Source: Desulfosarcina ovata subsp. ovata
GTDB lineage: Bacteria > Desulfobacterota > Desulfobacteria > Desulfobacterales > Desulfosarcinaceae
NCBI RefSeq assembly: GCF_009689005.1
Contig: NZ_AP021879.1
Location: 4,766,652 to 4,830,651, forward strand
Direction of reading: 5' to 3'
Length of the DNA: 64,000 nt
The notes under the pieces are model-generated. The model was not told where the DNA came from and ran no database searches. It saw only the letters and a list, made by a program, of their open reading frames with translations. Position 1 is the first letter of the stretch, and each line of letters begins with the position of its first letter. Shown in pieces: positions 9,327 to 18,516 of the stretch. The position numbers and the translations under genes are program-made.

Positions 9327-9569
9327 ATGAAACAGGGCAAGTGTCCCAAGTGCGGATCAACGAACGTTTATGTCGCTGCCGACCTGCCGTTGAAAAGCGG
9401 GCCTTTCGGCAGCAACTCGATTCCCGTCAGCTTGACGGCCATGGCGGCACTGGACAATTACGTGTGTGCGGACTGCGGCCTGGTGGAAAGCTATATCGCG
9501 GATGAATACATGCTTAAAAAAATTGCCGGCAAATGGAAACCGGTCAACACCGCGGCAGACGATGATTAA
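9327..9569 (+). CDS. Small zinc-ribbon protein
   Basis: This 80-residue protein has two cysteine knuckles, CPKCGS near residue 6 and CADCG near residue 47, which should bind one zinc ion. The segment between them is hydrophilic with a short LTAMAALDNYV stretch. A strong AAGGGAGGAG ribosome site precedes the ATG. No catalytic domain is present; it could be a nucleic-acid or protein-binding adaptor, but I do not recognise a named family. It is followed after 106 bp by the UbiB-like kinase on the same strand. Confidence 0.75.
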   Translation: MKQGKCPKCGSTNVYVAADLPLKSGPFGSNSIPVSLTAMAALDNYVCADCGLVESYIADEYMLKKIAGKWKPVNTAADDD

Positions 9570-9637
9570 GCCTGGGGGAGAGACCCGATGTCTGCCAAAT
9601 TGAATTCATATCGGTCCTGCATGCATCCATTGACGTT

Positions 9638-9653
9638 CAACGATTGATCGTTG
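9638..9653. promoter_or_regulatory. Small inverted repeat before the UbiB-like gene
   Basis: The arms CAACGAT (9638-9644) and ATCGTTG (9647-9653) are perfect reverse complements separated by 2 bp. They lie 22 bp upstream of the start codon and close to its ribosome site AAAGGA. The size and symmetry would suit an operator or a short mRNA hairpin. Function is unproven. Confidence 0.3.
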
Positions 9654-9675
9654 CCATTTCTCAAAAGGATTGTTG

Positions 9676-11361
9676 ATGCCGTTTCCCTTTTCCAGCCGCC
9701 GCATCAGCGGCATCCGCCATTTCGGACTCATCTCACGCGTGCTGATCAAACACGGCATGGGGGAGGTCGCCGACCGGCTGAAGGGCGGCGGCAGTACGCG
9801 GATCAGGTCCGGCCTGCCCGACCCGGTGCGTATCCGGCGGACGCTGGAGGAACTGGGTCCTAGCTTTATCAAACTGGGCCAGCTGATGAGCACCCGGGGC
9901 GACCTTTTTCCGCCGGAATATATCGACGAACTGACCAAACTGCAGGATCAGGTTCCACCGGTCCCCTTTGATTCGATCCGCACGCTGATTGAATCCGATT
10001 TGGGGGAGCCCCTGGATCAGCTTTTTGAAAGCATCGACGAAGAGGCCCTGGCCGCGGCGTCTGTGGCCCAGGTGCATGCCGCCCGCCTCAAGACCGGCGA
10101 GAAGGTGGCCGTCAAGGTGATCCGGCCGGGCATCGATAAGCGCATCCGCAAGGACATCCAGGTGATGTACTACTTTGCCGCGCGGTTCGAGCGGACCTTT
10201 GATCTGGGCCGGATCATCGGCGCCGTCAACCTGGTCAAGGAGTTCGAGCGCAGCATTTTCCGCGAACTGGACATGCTCGTCGAGGCCGGGAATATCGAGC
10301 GTTTTGCCCGCAGCTTCAAGGATGTCGAAGAGATCTATATCCCCCGGGTGCACTGGGACCATACCTCCCGCTCGGTGCTGGTGATGGAGCATATCGATGG
10401 GATCAAGATGGACCATGTGGAGGAGATCCGCAATCAGGGCATCGATCCCGAGGAGGTGGCCATGATCGGGCTGCGCTCCTTTTCCCGGCAGCTCATGGAG
10501 GCCGGCATCTTCCACGCCGACCCCCATCCGGGCAACACCCTGGTCATGCGCGACGGCCGTGTCAGCCTGGTGGATTTCGGCATCGTGGGCTATCTGGACG
10601 AAGAGACCATGATGCAGATCGCGCACCTTTTCCTGGGCTTTTCCGAACACGACTACGACATGGTCATGGAGGCCTTCGAGGCCGCCGGGCTGGTCAACCC
10701 GCGCAATATGGATCTGAAAAGTTTCCGCGCGGATCTCAAGGACATGGCCGAACCGTTTTACGGTCGTTCCCTGAAAACCATTTCGGTAAAGGATGTCTAC
10801 GACGAGGTGATGCGCCTGGTGTTCAAGTATCGCATCCGCCTGCCGCGCAACCTGCTGCTGCTTTTCAAGACCTTTATCCAGACCGAAGCCCTGGGTAAGA
10901 TTCTGGGCTCGGAGGCCAGCCTGCTGGAAGTGACCCGGCCTTATGCCAAACGCCTGTTGCAAAAGGGGTACGAGGCCCACAAGGTAATAAAAAACATGGG
11001 CCGCGATGCCAAACTGTTCGGCGGGTACCTGCGCCAGGTACCCCAGCTGGCCCACGGCCTGTTCAAGCGCCTGGCCATTGAGGCGCCCCAGTTCGAAATT
11101 TCCCACGCCGGGCTCGACGAGCCCACCCGAAAATTTGAAAACAGCATCAACCGCCTGACCCTGGGACTGGTGACCGCCGCTTCCCTCATCGCCGCCGCCC
11201 TGATTCTCAACTCCAGCCGCAAGATCCTTGTCTTCGAGATCGATTTCTTCGGCGTCCAGACCTTATCGGTCACCGATGTTCTGGGCATCAGCGGCTACGT
11301 CATCGCCACGGTCCTGGGATTGTGGCTGGTCTTCTCGATCATCCGTTCCGGCAAGTTGTGA
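9676..11361 (+). CDS. ubiB: ABC1/UbiB family atypical kinase, membrane-anchored
   Basis: This 561-residue protein belongs to the ABC1/ADCK/UbiB family, which supports quinone biosynthesis as an atypical ATPase/kinase. Motifs seen are SFIKLGQLMSTRGDLFPPEY (the KxGQ region that replaces a normal glycine loop), AAASVAQVHAARL, VAVKVIRPG with the ATP-binding Lys, VMEHIDGIKM, and FHADPHPGN with the catalytic-type Asp/Asn. The C-terminus has two hydrophobic segments (around LGLVTAASLIAAALIL and VLGISGYVIATVLGLWLVF) that should anchor it in the inner membrane. The start is set by AAAGGA six bases before ATG 9676. Its partner pathway, ubiquinone or menaquinone, is not shown by neighbours. Confidence 0.9.
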   Translation: MPFPFSSRRISGIRHFGLISRVLIKHGMGEVADRLKGGGSTRIRSGLPDPVRIRRTLEELGPSFIKLGQLMSTRGDLFPPEYIDELTKLQDQVPPVPFDSIRTLIESDLGEPLDQLFESIDEEALAAASVAQVHAARLKTGEKVAVKVIRPGIDKRIRKDIQVMYYFAARFERTFDLGRIIGAVNLVKEFERSIFRELDMLVEAGNIERFARSFKDVEEIYIPRVHWDHTSRSVLVMEHIDGIKMDHVEEIRNQGIDPEEVAMIGLRSFSRQLMEAGIFHADPHPGNTLVMRDGRVSLVDFGIVGYLDEETMMQIAHLFLGFSEHDYDMVMEAFEAAGLVNPRNMDLKSFRADLKDMAEPFYGRSLKTISVKDVYDEVMRLVFKYRIRLPRNLLLLFKTFIQTEALGKILGSEASLLEVTRPYAKRLLQKGYEAHKVIKNMGRDAKLFGGYLRQVPQLAHGLFKRLAIEAPQFEISHAGLDEPTRKFENSINRLTLGLVTAASLIAAALILNSSRKILVFEIDFFGVQTLSVTDVLGISGYVIATVLGLWLVFSIIRSGKL

Positions 11362-11459
11362 CCCCCCGACCCACCCCGACATCTTGATCTGCGGAATTCG
11401 CCGGGCCACCGCCCATTGTCCAAATATCTAAAGTCCATCCGATTCGGGCCGATATTTTG

Positions 11460-11493
11460 GCCAATATTGGCTTTCCGCATCCCGCCGGAAAGC
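11460..11493. promoter_or_regulatory. Palindrome plus stem-loop upstream of a hybrid kinase gene
   Basis: A perfect 12-bp palindrome GCCAATATTGGC lies at 11460-11471. Overlapping it is a hairpin with arms GCTTTCCG (11470-11477) and CGGAAAGC (11486-11493). Both sit in the 196-bp gap ahead of the kinase start at 11558. The first could be an operator and the second a terminator-like stem, though no T tract follows. Confidence 0.35.
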
Positions 11494-11557
11494 ATGCACA
11501 GAAATGCCCATCGCGGATTTGTTGGGGATTGCAGTTGGCGATTGTTTTGGGTGATTG

Positions 11558-14470
11558 ATGAAGGGCATACCTTTTAAAAAAAAGCCGTCACGATTCTATT
11601 CGATCAAGGACAAGCTCATCATTTTGCTCAGTCTGACGTCAATCCTGACAGCATTGTTGGTCGCCTCGGCGATGATTTACAATGAACGCCTGAGCACCCG
11701 TGAAAACCTGATCAGCGAACTGCGCTCCATGGCCGACATGGTCGCCCGAAACAGCGGTGCGGCCCTTTTGTTCAACGACCCGCAAACCGCCGGAAAGGAT
11801 CTTTCATCCCTGGCTGCCAAACGGGAAATCACCGCGGCCATTCTCTACAACAAGGACGGTTCCATCTTCAGCCAGTTCAGCACCGGAAGCAAGGGCCTGG
11901 CCCTTTATGCGTCAGCCTTTGTCCGGCAGGATTCCGATCCTCACATTCGCCTCAACCGGCTGATGCGCAATGGCGGAACCGTCTTTTACGAGGACGGAAA
12001 CGTGCATGTGGTTCGACCGGTGACCGTGGACCAGAAGGTGGTGGGGGCGATTCAGTTGGTCAATAACATGGCGCAAATGCACGAGCGCTTGAACACGTTC
12101 TACCGGGTCATCTCTTCCACCGTGTTGGTGACCCTCATCATCGTCCTCGTGGTCTCGGCAAAGCTGCAAAAGATTTTCACCGCCCCCCTGTTTGGCCTGA
12201 TGCAGTCCATCGACACCGTTATCAGCGAGAAGAACTACGCCGTGCGCGTTGCCAGAGAGAGCAATGACGAGTTCGGCATCCTGATCGACCGTTTCAATGA
12301 TATGATCAGCGAGATCCAGCAGCGCGACCAGGACCTCAAAGCCTACAGTGCCGAGTTGGAGGAGCGGGTGCAACTGCGAACGGCAGACCTTACCGCGGCC
12401 AAGGAGGAACTGGAGGCGACGGTCAGTTCCCTGGCGGTTGCCAAGGAGTCCGCAGAAGCGGCCAACCGGGCCAAATCCCAGTTCCTGGCCAACATGAGTC
12501 ATGAAATCCGCACCCCGATGAATGGCGTGCTGGGCATGGCCGGCCTGATGCTGCAGACCCAGCTTAGCGGCGAACAGCAACGTTTCGCAATGACGATTCA
12601 GAAATCGGGCGAATCGCTGCTGAGCATCATCAACGACATCCTTGACTTCTCAAAAATTGAAGCCGGGAAATTTCAGCTCGAAACCATCTCTTTCGATCTG
12701 CGCATGCTTGTGGACGACGTTATCCAACTGCTGGCGTCACGGGCCCATGCCAAGCGAATCGAACTGGCCGCGATCATCCCCGATGATACCGACGTCTATC
12801 TGGAAGGCGACCCCACCCGCCTGCGCCAGGTGTTGACCAATCTGGTCGGCAATGCCATCAAATTTACCCACGAAGGCGAAGTTGTGGTCGATTTGAAGAC
12901 CACACAGCAATCGGGAAATAGGGTTAAACTGGATATCTCCACACGGGATACCGGTATCGGTATCGCCGATGTCGATCGTCAGAAGCTTTTCAAACCCTTT
13001 TCCCAGGCCGATGGGTCCACGACCCGGAATTATGGTGGCACCGGCCTGGGTTTGGCGATCTCTTCGGAAATCGTCGCCCTGATGGGCGGCACCCTGGACT
13101 GCGAGAGCACGCCGGGGGAGGGCTCGAACTTTTTCTTTTCCATTGAAATGAAACGCAGTCCGGAAAAAATGTCACCCGGGGCCGCTGACGATGTGGCGGT
13201 ATTGAAAGGCTGCCGGACACTGATCATTGACGACAACGCCACCAACCGGGATATACTGCTGAACCAGACCGCTTCATGGGGCATGTGGGGAGACAGCACG
13301 CCCAGCGGGATCGACGGAATCCGTTTGCTGGTGGCGGCCCAGGGGAAGGGCCAGCCGTTTGATCTGGTGCTGCTGGACATGGATATGCCTGAAATGGACG
13401 GCATGACCGTGGCCCAGGAGATCAAGTCCAATCCGGCCATTGACCACACCCCGCTGGTCATGCTGACCTCGGTGGGATTGCGGGGCGACGCCAGTGAAGC
13501 GCGGCGCCGCGGGATTTCCGCCTATCTGACCAAACCGGTACGTCAATCCGAACTTTTCTTTACCCTGATCCGCGTCCTCGGTGGCCGCGGGAGCGGTACC
13601 GACCAGCCGCTGGTGACCCACTATACGCTTGCCGAAGAGAAACGCCACCTGGACCTGAAGGTCCTAGTGGCGGAAGACAACCCCACCAACCAGGAAGTCG
13701 CCATGGGAATGCTCAGGAGCCATGGCTGTCGGGTCGTATTGGCCGCCAATGGCCGCGAGGCGCTCGACGCCGTCCGTTACCACGACTACGATCTGATTTT
13801 TATGGATTGCCAAATGCCGGTACTGGACGGGTATCAGGCAACGGCGGAAATCCGGCGCCTTGAACGGGAAAAATCCGACCATCGATACACCCCCATCATT
13901 GCCCTGACCGCCCATGCCCTTGAAGGCGACAGGGAGAAATGCCTGAAGGCGGGCATGGACGATTATATGAGCAAGCCGTTTGACGCCAAAACGATTCTGG
14001 AAATGATCGAGCGGTGGCACAGCAAACGGCCGAAAGATGCCGGCACACCGGTGGCTTCACCGCCGGAAAGCCGGCCTGTCCTGGAGCAACCGGTCCGGGG
14101 CAACGGCGAAAATAGCGCCCATCCGGTCGACAAAAGCGTCCTTTACACCCTTAAAGCGCTTCAGATCGAGGGAGAACCGGATTTTCTCAAACGCATCGTA
14201 AGGACATACCTGGACGGATCCAACGAACTGGTCGGCCAACTGGCCTCGGCTGCTGCCGAAAAGGATGCTCAACGTATCGCTTTTCTCGCCCACCGATTCA
14301 AATCCAGCAGTGCCAATGTGGGGGCGATGCAGTTGAGTGAATATTGCCGGGAGTTGGAGACGTCGTCTAAACAAAATTCCACACAAGATGCCGCTCTGCT
14401 GGTGGCAGCCATTACCAATGAATACGAAAGCGTAAAAAAAATCCTGGAAGGAGAGATCGACGCCGTATGA
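11558..14470 (+). CDS. Hybrid sensor histidine kinase (sensor-HAMP-HisKA-HATPase-REC-REC-HPt)
   Basis: The protein has 970 residues. TM1 is at ~16-40, a periplasmic CHASE8-like sensor at ~40-184 (begins [24 protein letters not shown], which resembles that family), TM2 at ~185-205 and HAMP at ~206-258. The HisKA H box is [11 protein letters not shown] near residue 315, and HATPase motifs include [13 protein letters not shown] and [12 protein letters not shown]1 starts near 553 with phosphoacceptor [14 protein letters not shown]2 near 700 with [11 protein letters not shown]. An HPt domain near 908 ([15 protein letters not shown]) completes a phosphorelay. The stop overlaps the next gene's start region, so the small response regulator is translationally coupled and a likely output. 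The start is ATG 11558; a TTG three bases earlier is possible. Confidence 0.92.
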   Translation: MKGIPFKKKPSRFYSIKDKLIILLSLTSILTALLVASAMIYNERLSTRENLISELRSMADMVARNSGAALLFNDPQTAGKDLSSLAAKREITAAILYNKDGSIFSQFSTGSKGLALYASAFVRQDSDPHIRLNRLMRNGGTVFYEDGNVHVVRPVTVDQKVVGAIQLVNNMAQMHERLNTFYRVISSTVLVTLIIVLVVSAKLQKIFTAPLFGLMQSIDTVISEKNYAVRVARESNDEFGILIDRFNDMISEIQQRDQDLKAYSAELEERVQLRTADLTAAKEELEATVSSLAVAKESAEAANRAKSQFLANMSHEIRTPMNGVLGMAGLMLQTQLSGEQQRFAMTIQKSGESLLSIINDILDFSKIEAGKFQLETISFDLRMLVDDVIQLLASRAHAKRIELAAIIPDDTDVYLEGDPTRLRQVLTNLVGNAIKFTHEGEVVVDLKTTQQSGNRVKLDISTRDTGIGIADVDRQKLFKPFSQADGSTTRNYGGTGLGLAISSEIVALMGGTLDCESTPGEGSNFFFSIEMKRSPEKMSPGAADDVAVLKGCRTLIIDDNATNRDILLNQTASWGMWGDSTPSGIDGIRLLVAAQGKGQPFDLVLLDMDMPEMDGMTVAQEIKSNPAIDHTPLVMLTSVGLRGDASEARRRGISAYLTKPVRQSELFFTLIRVLGGRGSGTDQPLVTHYTLAEEKRHLDLKVLVAEDNPTNQEVAMGMLRSHGCRVVLAANGREALDAVRYHDYDLIFMDCQMPVLDGYQATAEIRRLEREKSDHRYTPIIALTAHALEGDREKCLKAGMDDYMSKPFDAKTILEMIERWHSKRPKDAGTPVASPPESRPVLEQPVRGNGENSAHPVDKSVLYTLKALQIEGEPDFLKRIVRTYLDGSNELVGQLASAAAEKDAQRIAFLAHRFKSSSANVGAMQLSEYCRELETSSKQNSTQDAALLVAAITNEYESVKKILEGEIDAV

Positions 14471-14838
14471 TGATGGACAGTGATCCCAACCCGAAGCCCA
14501 AAGCACTGGTGGTGGACGACGATCCGTCATTGCGGCTGTTCATGAGTGCCGCTTTGAAAAAGGCCGGCTTCGATGTCCTTGACGCCGACGGCGGCGCAGT
14601 GGCCCTGGACCTTTTCGTGGCCCACAGGCCAGATCTGATTCTGCTCGATCTGGTCATGCCGGGAATGGATGGTTTCGAAACCTGCACCACCCTGCGCAAG
14701 TTGCCCGGCGGACGGTACACCCAGATTCTTATGGTCACCGGCCTGGACGACGCCGGTTCCATCGAACGGGCCTTTGACGCCGGGGCCAATGACTTCGTAT
14801 CCAAACCGATCAATTGGACCATGCTGGGACATAGCTAG
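14467..14838 (+). CDS. Stand-alone response regulator receiver domain, probably C-terminally truncated
   Basis: This 123-residue receiver has DDD (VVDDDPS), phosphoacceptor [13 protein letters not shown] (MVTGL) and K (VSKPIN) all in place. Its start overlaps the kinase stop by 4 bp. The protein ends at [11 protein letters not shown], which is the point where relatives with KPINWPxLGHRVR continue into the last helix and an output domain (often GGDEF). So the last receiver helix and any output domain are missing, either through a nonsense or frameshift change or by natural evolution as a short relay protein. The downstream 74 bp show no obvious continuation in another frame. Confidence 0.8.
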   Translation: MMMDSDPNPKPKALVVDDDPSLRLFMSAALKKAGFDVLDADGGAVALDLFVAHRPDLILLDLVMPGMDGFETCTTLRKLPGGRYTQILMVTGLDDAGSIERAFDAGANDFVSKPINWTMLGHS

Positions 14839-14912
14839 CAAATACCGTTTTGTGACGGACCGTCGCCTGCCCTATCCCATGATTCAAAAACACCAGACGG
14901 GTCCGGGGAACT

Positions 14913-15917
14913 TTATCTGGATGCGGCCGGAATCGGTGTGCAGCGGGTTTCTATCAGAGAGCGGATTACCTGTTTCTGCTGCAGGCTCAGTTCATCGAAT
15001 CGCACGCCGACGCCGGTGGCATCGCGTCGCACCACCGTTCCATGGATCGTGCAGGTCCGTTCCAGAACGGGGGAGGAGAGCGACATGATCAGCCGCTGGT
15101 TGACTTTGACGGGGTGCCCGGTTTCGATATAGGCACCGCCTTCACTGATGTCGCGCATGGAACATTGATAGGTCCAGTCACTGATGTCGTAATCCACCCC
15201 CACCAGACAGTCATACCGGCCGTGTTGTCTCAGGTTGACCCGCTGACTCTGTTTCTCGTCCACGATGCGACCGCTCTCCAGCAGAAGGTTCATCAGCGGT
15301 GTAGAGATCTCCTGTTCAAATTCCACGGTGGCGTAATCAATGTCGATCAGTACATTTTCCCAGGTGAGGATGTGCAGGATGGCGGGTTTGCCGGACAGAA
15401 GCCCCATTTTGGCGGCCACTGGTTTGCCATGGGAAATATAAATGCTGCCGCTTTTGCCTTTGGCCGTGACCTGCAGGGTACAGGAGCGCCCCTCCAGCTC
15501 CATCATCTGCAGAAAAGAGGAAAGGCCGATTCCGCGCAGTTGACCGCCATAGTCGATTTGCAGTTCGGTAAACAGCCGCTTGGGCAGCATGCTGATATCC
15601 AGGGCATGATCAAAATGGACCACGGATGCCATCTGCTTCACCTTGGTGCGGAACATGGCCGATGCATTGTTCGTCATGACGAAGATGCGAAGGTGCGGAT
15701 ACGTTTCGGCTGCCTGCGTCAGCAGTTCAAAGGTTTCCACCTCAGGCATGTGCAGACCGGTAATCAAAACCTTGATCGTTGTGGTCTGCAGAATGTCGAA
15801 GGCTGCCGGGATGCTTGCCGCAGAAAAAATTCGCAAAAACGCACTCTGACTTTTCAGCAGGCCGGCGAAGGTCTGCAATACGATGCTATCATTATCGACA
15901 ATCAGGATAGTGTTCAT
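14913..15917 (-). CDS. Pseudo-receiver / DUF4388-like / PilZ protein
   Basis: This 334-residue protein starts at ATG 15917, 10 bp after the MTHFR-like gene. Residues 1-~120 are a receiver-like domain (ILIVDNDSIVLQTFAGLL), but the phosphoacceptor position reads VLITGLHMPE, with Gly where Asp is expected, and the C-terminal Lys is not evident. Residues ~125-220 resemble the DUF4388/PATAN region (GIGLSSFLQMMELEGRSCTLQV, GSIYISHGKPVAA). Residues ~235-325 are a PilZ c-di-GMP-binding domain (LRQHGRYDC as the RxxxR-type motif, MRDISEGGAYIE as DxSxxG). It probably reads c-di-GMP rather than phosphorylation. An earlier in-frame start would run through the upstream gene and is unlikely. Confidence 0.85.
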   Translation of the reverse strand: MNTILIVDNDSIVLQTFAGLLKSQSAFLRIFSAASIPAAFDILQTTTIKVLITGLHMPEVETFELLTQAAETYPHLRIFVMTNNASAMFRTKVKQMASVVHFDHALDISMLPKRLFTELQIDYGGQLRGIGLSSFLQMMELEGRSCTLQVTAKGKSGSIYISHGKPVAAKMGLLSGKPAILHILTWENVLIDIDYATVEFEQEISTPLMNLLLESGRIVDEKQSQRVNLRQHGRYDCLVGVDYDISDWTYQCSMRDISEGGAYIETGHPVKVNQRLIMSLSSPVLERTCTIHGTVVRRDATGVGVRFDELSLQQKQVIRSLIETRCTPIPAASR

Positions 15918-15927
15918 TGGAATCCCA

Positions 15928-16731
15928 TCATAAGATCTCGTCCAGGACTTCGTAATGATCAAACGGGGGCATGATGCAGGCACCGGCGAATCGCTGCCTG
16001 GCAATGGCCAGCATTTCCCGGGCATTGGCCGCCCCTTCGACAACGGGATCGGCGGCGGCATGCATGCGGTGCCGAAGCGTCTCGGGAACGGCGATGCCGG
16101 CCACCCGGCTGTGCAGAAATTCCGCATGCCGGGGGGTGCGCAAAGGCAAAATGCCCATGATCATAGGGATATTGATATCCGCGGTGGCCTTGGCGATGGC
16201 ATCGGCGCCGGCGTCATCGTAAACCGGCTGGGTGACGGCAAACTGGGCACCGGCGTCGACTTTCCGTTTCAGGTGCCCGACCGCCTGAGGCAGGCCGTTG
16301 CTCTCGGGGTGGGTGTCGAAAACCACACCGGTCTTAAAACCGGCTTCGCGGGCCATCCCCACCAGGTCATACACATCGGCATCCCGGACCGTGGTGGTGT
16401 GGTGCCGATCCTTCAGGGCCACGAAATCACCGGTGGCCACCATAACCGTTTGCAGTCCCAGAGCCCGGGCACCCCACAACTCCCCCTGAAGACTGAGCCG
16501 GTTGTGATCACGGGTCGTCAGGTGAAGAATCGCCGGTTTGCCCGTATGGCGCTGGATCAAGGCGCACAGGGCCATGGCGCTCATGCGGGGTTTGGCCACC
16601 GGGTTGGTCGCCACGCTGAATCCATAGAAGGCGAGATCGGCCAGTTTGCCCAGGGCCTTCAGAAGTTCGGACGGATCCGGCCCGTCCGGAGGGACCACTT
16701 CAATCGTGATGACAAACTTTTCATTCAGCAT
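15928..16731 (-). CDS. Methylenetetrahydrofolate reductase-like protein (MetF family)
   Basis: The protein has 267 residues, slightly shorter than typical MetF (~290). It fits the FAD-binding beta/alpha barrel: FVITIEVVPPDGPDPSELL at the start, SVATNPVAKPRMSA, PAILHLTTRDHNRLSLQGEL, VMVATGDF, FAVTQPVYD and MGILPLRTPRHAEFLH. Such proteins reduce methylene-THF to methyl-THF, and in anaerobes often work with MetV or other redox partners; no MetV homologue is adjacent here. It sits between a PAS kinase (14 bp upstream) and the PilZ protein (10 bp downstream), apparently in one minus-strand operon. The signalling context is unusual for MetF. Confidence 0.85.
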   Translation of the reverse strand: MLNEKFVITIEVVPPDGPDPSELLKALGKLADLAFYGFSVATNPVAKPRMSAMALCALIQRHTGKPAILHLTTRDHNRLSLQGELWGARALGLQTVMVATGDFVALKDRHHTTTVRDADVYDLVGMAREAGFKTGVVFDTHPESNGLPQAVGHLKRKVDAGAQFAVTQPVYDDAGADAIAKATADINIPMIMGILPLRTPRHAEFLHSRVAGIAVPETLRHRMHAAADPVVEGAANAREMLAIARQRFAGACIMPPFDHYEVLDEIL

Positions 16732-16744
16732 TTCAGATCCTCAA

Positions 16745-17935
16745 TCAACAATCACGCGGGCGGGCTGCTGACGGATACGGGGTCGGCAGGCCCGACGCCG
16801 GTGATCGGGGAAGACGGAAACAAAATGTGGTGCCTTCATTTTCCGATGTGGTGAAGTCGACGCTGCCGTGTAAAAACCGCTCGCCGAACAGTTTCATTGA
16901 ATAGGTCCCCAACCCCCGACCGGATGCAGCCTTGGAACTGATGTTGCGCTGGTAGATGCGTTTGACGACGCTATCGGCAACAGGCTGATGATTCCACACG
17001 TAAAACGAGACGTGGCCGGAATCGGCATCGGCCCAAAGTTTGACGGTACGGCCTTCATCCGTGGCCTCCAGGGCGTTGGTGACCATGTTGGTCAGCACCC
17101 GCACCACCAGGAAAAAATCAGATTTGAACGATGTGTCATCGGTCGTCTGTTCGGCAACGATTTCCTTGCGCCGGGCTGCCGGGTGGTTGGCAAAAATAGT
17201 CTCGAGCTCCTGAAATATCCGGCCCACGGTCAACGGCTGGATAGTGGGCTGGTAGTCGGCATCCGCCATCTGATTGAGGTGCTTTTGCATTTGCACCTCC
17301 CGGGCCATTCGCAGGGAGAGCCGGTGAATCCGGGAGGCGAGGTCACGATTCGTGTCGGAGACCTGATCAAGGAGCATTTCACTGCTGCCCACCAGCGCAT
17401 AGATAATATTGCTCAGGTCATGAAAAAAAACCCGTCCCAGGGCCTCCCACTGCTGTTCGTGGGTAATGTCCTGCAGAAACAGCAGGATCAGGCGTTGCGA
17501 GCCGACCTTGATGGGACAGGCGCGGACACGCAGAAACAGGTCCTTCTCCCGGCCATTTTTGTTGACCCGGATGGCGCACTCCTTTTCACTGGGTGCGTTG
17601 TCCTCCAGGCAGGCCACCATGGCGATTGCTGCCCCGCAGGTAGCGCAGTAAGCGGAGGTGCCGCACCCGGCCGGGTTGGCCGTATGGTAAATACACCTCA
17701 GGGCCTCTCCCGGCCGAAGCCCCAGGGCCTGGTCCGGATCATCGATACCCAGCAGGTTGAGAAACGAATGGTTCAGGGCCAGAATCTGCCGGTGGGTGTT
17801 GAGAACGGCCAGAAGGCCGCTGACCGTGTTCAACAGGCCGTCGATGACCGGATTGACCACGGCGGCGTTGATTTCGACGGCCAATGCACTGGGTTCCAGT
17901 CGTTCGGCTGGTGCAAAGTCTGTTTTCATCGTCAT
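16745..17935 (-). CDS. PAS-domain sensor histidine kinase, cytosolic
   Basis: This 396-residue protein has no membrane segment. A PAS domain at ~30-165 contains an unusual Cys-rich insert (YHTANPAGCGTSAYCATCGAA), which could bind a metal or sense redox. The phosphorylatable His is likely in LGRVFFHDLSNIIYAL near residue 195. The ATPase domain (~245-380) shows NMVTNALEATDEG (N box) and ASGRGLGTYSMKLFGE (G boxes) and ends with GTTFCFRLPRS. The cognate regulator could be encoded by the same operon, but the downstream receiver lacks its Asp, so the partner is unclear. Two close ATGs (17935, 17929) are equally possible. Confidence 0.85.
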   Translation of the reverse strand: MTMKTDFAPAERLEPSALAVEINAAVVNPVIDGLLNTVSGLLAVLNTHRQILALNHSFLNLLGIDDPDQALGLRPGEALRCIYHTANPAGCGTSAYCATCGAAIAMVACLEDNAPSEKECAIRVNKNGREKDLFLRVRACPIKVGSQRLILLFLQDITHEQQWEALGRVFFHDLSNIIYALVGSSEMLLDQVSDTNRDLASRIHRLSLRMAREVQMQKHLNQMADADYQPTIQPLTVGRIFQELETIFANHPAARRKEIVAEQTTDDTSFKSDFFLVVRVLTNMVTNALEATDEGRTVKLWADADSGHVSFYVWNHQPVADSVVKRIYQRNISSKAASGRGLGTYSMKLFGERFLHGSVDFTTSENEGTTFCFRLPRSPASGLPTPYPSAARPRDC

Positions 17936-18238
17936 GAGAATATCGATTTATGGTGAAACATAATTGTTCCGGGCGGATATCGCTGATTTCAATCTACCGT
18001 TTCGTTACTTTCAGGTCAAGAGCGGATGCAGTTGCCTATCGGTAGGTACCGATTTTGGACGCCGGCGATGATCACCATCGCTCCGCAGCGTCGTCTCAAT
18101 GAGGCACTGAAAAAAAAGTACAAAAACGAAGATGAAATCTTCACAAACAACAATTTTGTCGCTTTTTAGGGCTTTGGGAAAAACCGTGATTTTTTTATCA
18201 CACTGAAATTGCGTTTAAAAATTCCGCCATATGCAGGC
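17936..18238. other. Intergenic region with short hairpins, no gene seen
   Basis: This is about 300 bp between the minus-strand kinase and the small plus-strand gene. It contains a hairpin with arms ATCGGTA (18038-18044) and TACCGAT (18047-18053). AT-rich DNA follows from ~18105. No open frame with family features was found. The kinase promoter should lie in the left part. Confidence 0.4.
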
Positions 18239-18255
18239 TGGCACGATGTTTGGAT
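18239..18255 (+). promoter_or_regulatory. Sigma-54-type -24/-12 promoter
   Basis: The sequence reads TGGCACG, 4 bp, then TTGGAT. The -24 element is a perfect TGGCACG and the GG-N10-G spacing is exact, but the -12 element has GG where GC is usual. It points to the 61-codon gene, whose start lies about 50 bp downstream. An activator site was not identified. Confidence 0.55.
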
Positions 18256-18306
18256 AAATACTGTTCAGAACAACAAATTGGAAGAAAAAGATAGGAGTTA
18301 AGAACC

Positions 18307-18492
18307 ATGATAGCGATCAACACAATCAACACGAATGGCGAAATTCTGCGTAAAATCCTCAACAGCGTTGCGGGGAAATACAATTGCGGAGTCAGTTTTT
18401 CGATCAACGGCGGGCAACTGCATTTCGAAGGGGATCGGGACTGTGCAGAAGAGATCGTTAAAGAGGCGCTGGCAATGTTCGGTGGCCGCTGA
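18307..18492 (+). CDS. Small uncharacterised protein (61 aa)
   Basis: This short gene has a strong ribosome site (ATAGGAGTTA, 7-8 bp before ATG) and a sigma-54-like promoter upstream. The product begins MIAINTINTNGEILRKIL and ends KEALAMFGGR, with an even mix of charged and hydrophobic residues, one central Cys (NCGVSFSING) and one more at DCAEEIV. It has no signal peptide or membrane segment. I do not recognise the family. The pattern suggests a compact alpha/beta fold. It is convergent with the LEA-type lipoprotein gene 24 bp away. Confidence 0.65.
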   Translation: MIAINTINTNGEILRKILNSVAGKYNCGVSFSINGGQLHFEGDRDCAEEIVKEALAMFGGR

Positions 18493-18516
18493 TGAACGCT
18501 GCGGTGGGGGGGAGGA

